10,158 nucleotides of DNA from an archaeon (GTDB lineage Archaea > Nanobdellota > Nanobdellia > Woesearchaeales > GW2011-AR9): the NCBI GenBank assembly GCA_020053615.1, contig JAGVMW010000140.1, forward strand, positions 1-10,158. Reading direction: 5' to 3'. The position numbers were made by a program, and so were the translations under genes. Below the pieces are notes generated by a model. It ran no database searches. It saw nothing but the letters and a program-made list of their open reading frames with translations, and was not told the origin of the DNA. Of the stretch, positions 5,538 to 10,158 are shown in pieces; position 1 is the stretch's first letter; every line of letters begins with the position of its first letter.

Positions 5538-5789
5538 ATGGCTGAAGTAATCGCAAAAGTAGGAGTTAAGAAGCAGAAAGGATGGCTCTATTTCTTGGAT
5601 AAGGCTGGAAATGTCTCCAGAGCTTTGATGAGCAGAGCTGGCAGAAAGAAAGGCAAGACCAAGAAAGAAGTCGTAGCTAAAGTCGGTGTGAAGAAGCAGG
5701 GCGGATATCTGTACTTCATTGACGGCAAAGGCAACGTCTGCCGAGCAAAGATGGCTCGAGGAAGAGCTAAGAAAGGCAAGAAGAAATAG
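5538..5789 (+). CDS. Small, very basic protein of two tandem repeats; candidate nucleic-acid-binding protein
   Basis: This 83-residue protein consists of two copies of a roughly 40-residue unit (residues 3-43 and 44-83). Each reads EV[IV]AKVGVKKQ, G[WY]LYF[LI]D, GNV[SC]RA and then a run of Arg, Lys and Gly. The first part of each unit is rich in alternating hydrophobic and aromatic residues, as in a small beta-sheet; the tails are Lys/Arg-rich. No acidic surface to speak of, no signal peptide and no membrane segment. A role in coating DNA or binding RNA fits the charge and the strong expression signals (consensus TATA box, GAGGGGTGA five bases before ATG, T-rich terminator), but this is inference; I do not recognise a named family and it is not an obvious histone, Alba, Cren7 or MC1. 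Confidence 0.85.
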   Translation: MAEVIAKVGVKKQKGWLYFLDKAGNVSRALMSRAGRKKGKTKKEVVAKVGVKKQGGYLYFIDGKGNVCRAKMARGRAKKGKKK

Positions 5790-5828
5790 ATTCTTTAATT
5801 TTTTGTTTTTTTAATTCTTATTATTTTT
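5790..5828 (+). terminator. T-rich archaeal terminator
   Basis: Directly after the stop codon come runs of T (six, seven and five) separated by a few bases, without a hairpin. This is the typical form of archaeal transcription termination signals and would end the transcript of the small basic protein before the next promoter. Confidence 0.75.
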
Positions 5829-5844
5829 GGGAAAGTTAATATAG
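5829..5844 (+). promoter_or_regulatory. Promoter of the HTH_10 regulator, leaderless
   Basis: BRE-like GGGAAAG (5829-5835) runs into TTAATATAG (5836-5844), centred about 26 nt before the ATG at 5866. No Shine-Dalgarno is present, as expected for a leaderless message. Confidence 0.6.
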
Positions 5845-5865
5845 TTTGTTAGATTCCTACATTTC

Positions 5866-6525
5866 ATGTGGTCAGCTAAAATCAAATATCAGCACAAAGA
5901 TTGTGTAACTATGCCTAAAGTGGTTAAGCATCAGATAACGGCTTATGCTGCCCCGGGTAATTCTTTCTCAAAAAATGGAATGATATACAGTACTGGCTTT
6001 CTAATGTTGATAGGAGAAGAGAAGAACAAGAAAGCATTCATCAAGGAGTTAAAGAAAGATTCCCGAGTTATAAAAGTAGAGGTAAATCATGATTTGGTGA
6101 TGTTTGTAGAAAAGCGTTCTGAGAGAGAATATGCCGTTTTCCGCTCTACAGAAATCATGACCTCAAAGCCGATTTATTGTAATCCTGCAGATGGATTTGA
6201 ATATTGGAATATCTGTGCGTGGAATAAGAAACAGATTCAGCAGTTCATTAAAGAAGTAAGTAAACTTGGCACAATCAAGCTGCTCAGCATCCAAAAGATG
6301 AAATTAAATGATTTGTACCATTTTCGCGTTAGTCCGAGGTTAACTTCCAAACAAAAGCAGGCATTAGAACTGGCATTGCAGTTCGGCTACTTTAAGATGC
6401 CCCGAGAAGTGGAATTAGATGAATTGGGGAAAAGAATGAAGATTTCCCATCAGGCTTTTTCTGAGCACCTGCGCAAAGCAGAAAGCAAGCTCTTGCCGCA
6501 TTTAGTGGAAGACTTGGCAAAATAG
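5866..6525 (+). CDS. HTH_10 (bacterio-opsin activator-like) family transcriptional regulator
   Basis: A 219-residue predicted DNA-binding regulator. The C-terminal part (about residues 161-217) is a HTH_10 domain: LTSKQKQALELALQFGYF, then PREVELDELGKRMKISHQAF and SEHLRKAESKLL, with the recognition helix near ISHQAFSEHLRKAE. The N-terminal 150 residues form an alpha/beta region of a kind often seen in archaeal HTH_10 proteins, opening with W, a short beta strand and HKDC, probably a ligand-sensing part; the ligand is unknown. I chose the ATG at 5866 rather than 5911 because the first 15 residues carry this conserved opening and because the TATA box is placed correctly for 5866. A 5 bp hairpin (CTTGC/GCAAG, 6526-6539) follows the stop. 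It may control neighbours or itself; targets cannot be inferred. Confidence 0.85.
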   Translation: MWSAKIKYQHKDCVTMPKVVKHQITAYAAPGNSFSKNGMIYSTGFLMLIGEEKNKKAFIKELKKDSRVIKVEVNHDLVMFVEKRSEREYAVFRSTEIMTSKPIYCNPADGFEYWNICAWNKKQIQQFIKEVSKLGTIKLLSIQKMKLNDLYHFRVSPRLTSKQKQALELALQFGYFKMPREVELDELGKRMKISHQAFSEHLRKAESKLLPHLVEDLAK

Positions 6526-6548
6526 CTTGCGTAGGCAAGTGATAATTA

Positions 6549-6611
6549 GATATAATAGTTGATTTGCTATTGGTTATTTGATAAAGTTAATATGTGGTTC
6601 TGGTGTGGAGG
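6549..6611 (+). promoter_or_regulatory. Promoter region and ribosome binding site of the unrecognised gene at 6619
   Basis: GATATAATAG (about 6548-6557) is a TATA-like box giving a start near 6578 and a leader of about 40 nt that contains GGAGG at 6607-6611, seven bases before the ATG. A second TATA-like stretch, AAAGTTAATAT at 6583-6593, is an 11-base exact match to part of the promoter of the upstream regulator gene (5833-5843). Which one is used is unclear. Confidence 0.45.
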
Positions 6612-6618
6612 AAATAAA

Positions 6619-7212
6619 ATGTTAGCAGATATTGTAAAAAAAATGAATGAAAACCAACCCGAAACCGTACATTGGTTTGCAGGAGAAGTTAGAGTATGGT
6701 ACGATTATCTTACTCCGGATTTCGTTAAAAAATCTCGAGAAGAAGATAATAAACTATTTTACTCAACATTAACCCTCTGTCGTAAAGAATACCAGAAAAA
6801 AGCAGTTGTAGTAAGATATTTCTCTGGTATTTTACCTCGATTAAGAGGAGGAATATCGGATATCAAAGAGATTGAGGTCTGTGATTATAATGGCCTATTC
6901 TCAATTCAAAGAGAACGCAAAAAATATCCCCTCATGCGACAAAATGAACCTCTTGATGATTCTTACTTAAGATTATACCCTTATGGCGCCTCTTTTATTG
7001 ATGGATTAGTTTATATGGTTAAAGCTGAAGATAAAAGAAAAAGTCATGCTAGAGATTATATTGGTCTTCCTCATCCATTAATTTGGAATGTTGAAGAAAA
7101 GGGCATTATTGGAAGAAAAGAGGGAATAACCGGATTAGCTCCTAGATTAAATGTAGAAATAGTTAATCCTACTTTGTATGTTCCTCTCACTTATGTTCCA
7201 AAACAACTATAA
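6619..7212 (+). CDS. Protein of unknown function
   Basis: I do not recognise this 197-residue protein. An ATG at 6559 in the same frame would extend it by 20 residues, but GGAGG at 6607-6611 is correctly placed for the ATG at 6619, and the extension would overlap the promoter. It has no obvious signal peptide, transmembrane helix, P-loop or metal-cysteine cluster. It is rich in Tyr, Arg and Lys, with short hydrophobic stretches (TLYVPLTYVP near the end) suggesting a compact soluble mixed alpha/beta protein. Notable local sequences are HWFAGEVRVWYDY (residues 18-30) and LPHPLIWNVEEKGIIGRKEG in the last third. It lies between a regulator and a DNA methyltransferase gene; it could be part of the modification locus or an unrelated accessory gene. 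Confidence 0.75.
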   Translation: MLADIVKKMNENQPETVHWFAGEVRVWYDYLTPDFVKKSREEDNKLFYSTLTLCRKEYQKKAVVVRYFSGILPRLRGGISDIKEIEVCDYNGLFSIQRERKKYPLMRQNEPLDDSYLRLYPYGASFIDGLVYMVKAEDKRKSHARDYIGLPHPLIWNVEEKGIIGRKEGITGLAPRLNVEIVNPTLYVPLTYVPKQL

Positions 7213-7220
7213 TTTTATAA
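7213..7220 (+). promoter_or_regulatory. TATA box of the methyltransferase gene
   Basis: TTTTATAA begins at the stop codon of the previous gene and is centred about 26 nt before the ATG at 7243. No Shine-Dalgarno lies between, so the message is probably leaderless, and the methyltransferase and downstream gene form their own transcript. Confidence 0.55.
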
Positions 7221-7242
7221 AACAGTTGTACTTCTAGCAATC

Positions 7243-9264
7243 ATGCTCGATGAAACAAAACCAGCGCAGAAAGAAGTATCTCCGTTAAACAAAGTGAATG
7301 AGCTCTCTGCCCAGGAATGGCTTAAGTTCACCAAGACTTGGTTTATCCACAATCCTCCTCCTCGAAAGAAAGATGAGATTCTGCATCCGGCCAAGTATCC
7401 GGAGAAGATGATAGAAGAATTTGTGCGCTTCTTCACTAAAACAGGTGGAGTGGTGTTTGACCCTTTTTTAGGCACTGGCAGCACTTTAATCGCTTGTTAT
7501 AATTGTCAGAGAAATGGAATTGGAATAGAACTGCAGGATAAATATGCCAAGATTGCTGAAGAGCGAGTTAAGAAGCTGGATTCACAATATCAATTAAGTG
7601 CAGAAGGCGGAAGACGCTTATGCAAGCAGGTAGTCATCAAAGGAGATTCTTCGCAAGTTGATAAACTATGGAAAGATTATTCCCTGCCGCAGATAGATTT
7701 TGTAATTACTTCTCCTCCCTATGGTATGATGCTGAACAAGAAAGGTCTTGCTTCAAAAGAACGGGAAGAAGAGGGATTGGATACTAATTACAGCGAAGAA
7801 AAAGAAGATTTGGGCAATGCTGTAGATTATGAACAGTTCTTATCACGGCTGGTGGATATCTTTATCAAAATAAAACCTTTACTAAAAGAAAATGCTTATC
7901 TGGTTGTAATTTTACAGAATTATATGAACAAAGGCGATTATGTTACCTTAGCCTGGGACTTTGCCAAAGAGATGAAGAAGCATTATCAGATGCGCGGAGA
8001 AAGAATATGGTGCTTTCATCCCGATACGATTGTGTGGACAAATAAAGGCCCATGTAAAATAAAGGAAGTCAATAAAGGGGATAAAATAGTTACACACAAA
8101 GGTAGGATGTCAGAGGTAACTAAACTATTTCAGAGAGACTATTCTGGCAAAATGGTAGGTATAACCGTAAAATGTCTAAATGCAGAGATTATGTGTACTC
8201 CTCAACATCGTATTCTGGCAATTAAAAGAAAGTACTGGCCAAATTCTAATGCATTTCAGCCTTTTAGACAAGTAAAAAACAAAACTCCTGAATGGATTGA
8301 AGCGAAGAGGTTAAATAAAGGAGATATTTTGCTTTTACCAATACCAAAGCCAAAAATAGAACATGAGGAGGTTATAGATTTAACTCATTACACCATTAAA
8401 GAACTACTTTTTTCTAGGGATTACTTTACTACTATGAACCAAGGCGGACAAACAATACTTCCTCGTAAGTTAAAGTTATCCGAAGAATTTTGTCGATTGT
8501 CGGGGTACTTCCTGTCAGAGGGGCACGGTTCATCTAATCACTGTTTGAGTATAGCTTCTTGTAATCCAAAACTAAGAGAAGACATTGCGATTTGTTTTAA
8601 TAAAGTGTTTCCAAAAGTACATTTAAATATAACCCAAAAAGAAGTAATTTGTTATTCTAGATTATTGTCAGATATTTTTTCAAATATGTTTGGATCTTAT
8701 GCTCACTCCAAAAGTATCCCTCCATTTTTGCTGTTAGCAGAAGAAAAATATCTTGCAGAATTGCTAAAAGGGTTATGGAGAGGAGACGGGCATATTTCTA
8801 AAAAAAGAGCAACTTACAAAACAATTTCAGAAAAGTTAGCGGAATCTATTATTTTTATACTGTTACGCTTTAATATATTACCCAATGTACAATACTCTAA
8901 AAAGAATGGAATACAACTTTCGTTGAGGGGAGTGAATGTAGAAATGATAGCAAAAATTCTGGGTGTAGATATGATTAAGAATAACAGAGTTAAAGTAAAT
9001 AATCATTCATGGAAAGATGAGAACTATTTTTACATTCCTATTAGAAAGATAACTTCTAAAGAATACAAAGGAAAAGTATACAATCTTACTGTAAAGCCGG
9101 ATAACACTTATGTTACATACTCTTTTAGTAGCCATAATTGTCAAGACAATAAAACTTTATATCCTTACGGTTATAGATACAGTTTTGTGCCAAATGTGCA
9201 TCATCATTATTGTTTGGTGTTTAAGAAGATAGGAGTTAAAGAAAATGTTCCGCAAACTAATTAA
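7243..9264 (+). CDS. DNA methyltransferase (N4-cytosine or N6-adenine) precursor containing an intein
   Basis: Transfers a methyl group from S-adenosylmethionine to the exocyclic amino group of cytosine or adenine in a DNA target. The 673-codon gene encodes a 297-residue enzyme split by an intein. The N-part (1-256) has the AdoMet motif FDPFLGTGST (72-81), preceded by a motif X-like stretch HPAKYPEKMI, and the catalytic motif TSPPYG (156-161). The C-part (633-673) completes the fold with YPYGYRYSFVPN and HHHYCLVFKK. Motif I precedes the SPPY motif with little between them, so a separate target-recognition domain is not obvious. Base specificity and target are not readable from sequence. The frame is open throughout, so splicing can give an intact enzyme. 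The stop overlaps the next gene by 20 bases, suggesting translational coupling in a restriction-modification pair. Confidence 0.92.
   Translation: MLDETKPAQKEVSPLNKVNELSAQEWLKFTKTWFIHNPPPRKKDEILHPAKYPEKMIEEFVRFFTKTGGVVFDPFLGTGSTLIACYNCQRNGIGIELQDKYAKIAEERVKKLDSQYQLSAEGGRRLCKQVVIKGDSSQVDKLWKDYSLPQIDFVITSPPYGMMLNKKGLASKEREEEGLDTNYSEEKEDLGNAVDYEQFLSRLVDIFIKIKPLLKENAYLVVILQNYMNKGDYVTLAWDFAKEMKKHYQMRGERIWCFHPDTIVWTNKGPCKIKEVNKGDKIVTHKGRMSEVTKLFQRDYSGKMVGITVKCLNAEIMCTPQHRILAIKRKYWPNSNAFQPFRQVKNKTPEWIEAKRLNKGDILLLPIPKPKIEHEEVIDLTHYTIKELLFSRDYFTTMNQGGQTILPRKLKLSEEFCRLSGYFLSEGHGSSNHCLSIASCNPKLREDIAICFNKVFPKVHLNITQKEVICYSRLLSDIFSNMFGSYAHSKSIPPFLLLAEEKYLAELLKGLWRGDGHISKKRATYKTISEKLAESIIFILLRFNILPNVQYSKKNGIQLSLRGVNVEMIAKILGVDMIKNNRVKVNNHSWKDENYFYIPIRKITSKEYKGKVYNLTVKPDNTYVTYSFSSHNCQDNKTLYPYGYRYSFVPNVHHHYCLVFKKIGVKENVPQTN
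8011..9138 (+). mobile_element. Intein with LAGLIDADG homing endonuclease inside the DNA methyltransferase
   Basis: A 376-residue protein-splicing element occupies host residues 257-632. Block A starts with C1 (CFHPDTIVWT); block B is MCTPQHRILA with T63 and H66; block F is VYNLTVKPDNTYVTY (356-370); block G ends SSHN with H375 and N376, followed by Cys +1 of the host. All residues for canonical class 1 splicing are therefore present. The endonuclease part carries two LAGLIDADG-type motifs, LSGYFLSEGH with E170 and LKGLWRGDGH with D259, so both metal-binding acids are kept and homing may still be active. Its DNA looks more A/T-rich than the flanking host sequence, consistent with later arrival. 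It interrupts the host between IW and CQDNK, just ahead of the last conserved block. Confidence 0.95.
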
Positions 9265-9877
9265 TTGGTTATTTGGCACTAAAGAAAACAGTAAAAAAAA
9301 CAATGCACCAAGCTTCTCCTATCTCGAACAATCTGTTCCTAAAGCCTTAATCGATAACTTCATTTCTCAAGCTCAGCAGAAGATAGTTGCCGAAGGCTGG
9401 GGCAAACAAGGAAGAAACGTAGAAGTAAAGACAAAAAACTTTGTGCAATGCTGGATAACCGAAGAAGCGTTCAAACAGTTATTGATGAAGAAGAATAAAT
9501 GGTTCCGCTACAGGGGATTGTACTTCGGGGATGCGGCAGGGGCCGGAGCAGATTTCACCGTAAAGATTAATGGAAAAGAAACTACGGTAGGATTACGAAG
9601 CATCAGCCCGGATTCTTTGAATAAATGGAAATCAGTAGCTTATCCTGAAGATCGTTTCATGCACGAGAAAGAGAAGATTGCCGATTATCATGTAGTGTGC
9701 TTCCAAGAGAAAGGCAAAGTCAGGCTTTATGGAGCTATTTCTAAACCAGACTTGCTGGCAGAATTGGGAAAAGCCAGAAGCTTGTACAGCAAGAACAATC
9801 AGGAGCATTTTAGGACGGTTCCGTTGGATAAGTTTGCATTAAAAAATCTATTGGACTTGATGGAGAAGATGGAGTGA
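9245..9877 (+). CDS. Putative restriction-system partner of the methyltransferase, PD-(D/E)xK-like but degenerate
   Basis: A 210-residue soluble protein whose ATG lies inside the methyltransferase gene (20-base overlap, with AGGAG at 9231-9235 nine bases upstream), so the two are probably translated together. That arrangement is typical of type II restriction-modification pairs, hence the suggestion of a cognate nuclease. Residues about 97-120 read GAGADFTVKING then TTVGLRSISPD; this resembles the D...(D/E)xK core of restriction-like nucleases (Asp, beta hairpin, beta strand) but with Gly and Arg where Glu/Asp and Lys are expected. Later, IADYHVVCF and VRLYGAISKPDLL resemble the closing strands of such folds. 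If the fold is right, the enzyme may be inactive or use other residues. I cannot exclude an unrelated protein. A hydrophobic N-terminus (MFRKLINWLFG) could be an amphipathic helix. Confidence 0.7.
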   Translation: MFRKLINWLFGTKENSKKNNAPSFSYLEQSVPKALIDNFISQAQQKIVAEGWGKQGRNVEVKTKNFVQCWITEEAFKQLLMKKNKWFRYRGLYFGDAAGAGADFTVKINGKETTVGLRSISPDSLNKWKSVAYPEDRFMHEKEKIADYHVVCFQEKGKVRLYGAISKPDLLAELGKARSLYSKNNQEHFRTVPLDKFALKNLLDLMEKME

Positions 9878-10158
9878 GTTGTTATGAAATAAATCCTCTC
9901 TCCTCTATCATGATTAAAAGCTTCACTCTCTACTTTCTACACCAAGTATAATATATTTCCAGAAGAAGTTTTTGTTTATAAGGTAATCCTAACTTTGCAG
10001 TATTAAAACTGTAACTGTCAGATATATCGCCATAGAAGTTTTTAAAATTAATCATTGACGGTACGTGGAAAGCTTCGTCGATAGATAATTAGTTCTCGTC
10101 AATAAAATCATATATTCTGTAGAATACAAATCTTTATTTACTAGTTGTAGTTACAATG
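9878..10158. other. Intergenic stretch without an intact gene
   Basis: No complete gene is seen in these 281 bases. There are AT-rich patches (for example around 9950-9975 and 10040-10050) and a 7 bp inverted repeat ATTGACG (10054-10060) with CGTCAAT (10097-10103). No clear terminator hairpin follows the gene ending at 9877; a T run (TTTTTGTTT, about 9969-9977) could serve. A possible gene relic on the minus strand is listed separately. Confidence 0.5.
9930..10133 (-). pseudogene. Possible relic of a protein-coding gene
   Basis: The minus strand reads protein-like in one frame from 10088 to a TAG at 9930-9932 (52 codons, including SIDEAFHVPSMINFKNFYGD and GLPYKQKLLLEIYYTWCRK). In the same frame, past a single TAA at 10091-10089, it continues upstream with RFVFYRIYDFIDEN to another stop near 10136. 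This could be the decayed C-terminal end of a gene. The region is AT-rich and short, so chance is a real alternative; I recognise no family. Confidence 0.25.

Noticed and set aside
6526..6539. Intrinsic terminator after the HTH_10 regulator
   Set aside because: The CTTGC/GCAAG stem is only five pairs and no T run follows; too weak to call.
7243..9264. Methyltransferase gene disrupted by an insertion sequence or group I/II intron
   Set aside because: The frame stays open throughout, and the insert has intein blocks A, B, F and G with C1, terminal HN and Cys +1, so it is a protein-splicing element.

Overview
The window reads as archaeal chromosome. It encodes CDP-archaeol synthase (ether-lipid synthesis), a Dph2-type diphthamide enzyme, a HTH_10-type regulator and a B12-dependent ribonucleotide reductase. 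Several starts lie about 26 nt downstream of a TATA box with no Shine-Dalgarno (leaderless); others have GGAGG-type sites. Gene content and small genes suggest a DPANN-type lineage (Woesearchaeota-like), but that is inference; no rRNA or tRNA is present to fix it.

Layout. (1) 1-3062, minus strand: adenosylcobalamin-dependent class II ribonucleotide reductase (nrdJ), followed by a cob(I)alamin adenosyltransferase (cobA/cobO type) that makes its cofactor. (2) 3063-3427: a gene-poor divergent region with a large palindromic element, a second hairpin and promoters. (3) 3428-4525: carS and a CDP-alcohol phosphatidyltransferase, convergent with abutting stop codons; together they could make an archaeal phospholipid. 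(4) 4571-5417: another structured element that may be the leader of a Dph2-like gene lacking the first of the usual three domains. (5) 5538-5789: a very basic 83-residue protein made of two tandem repeats, with a strong promoter, a Shine-Dalgarno and a T-rich terminator. (6) 5866-7212: a HTH_10 regulator and an unrecognised protein. (7) 7243-9877: a DNA methyltransferase split by a 376-residue LAGLIDADG intein, overlapping a downstream gene that may be its restriction partner. (8) 9878-10158: no intact gene, perhaps a relic on the minus strand.

The most unusual signal is a family of about 130-180 nt structured intergenic elements: three complete copies (773-903 minus, 3062-3193 plus, 4571-4745 plus) and one cut by the window edge (1-about 80 minus). 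They have long closing stems; in the best-matched pair these stems differ in sequence but stay paired. All four share a core of the form purine tract, GGnnG, pyrimidine tract, then TnCGG and another purine tract. In every copy the pyrimidine tract can pair with either flanking purine tract. This looks like an ERIC-like dispersed palindromic repeat or an undescribed structured RNA family.
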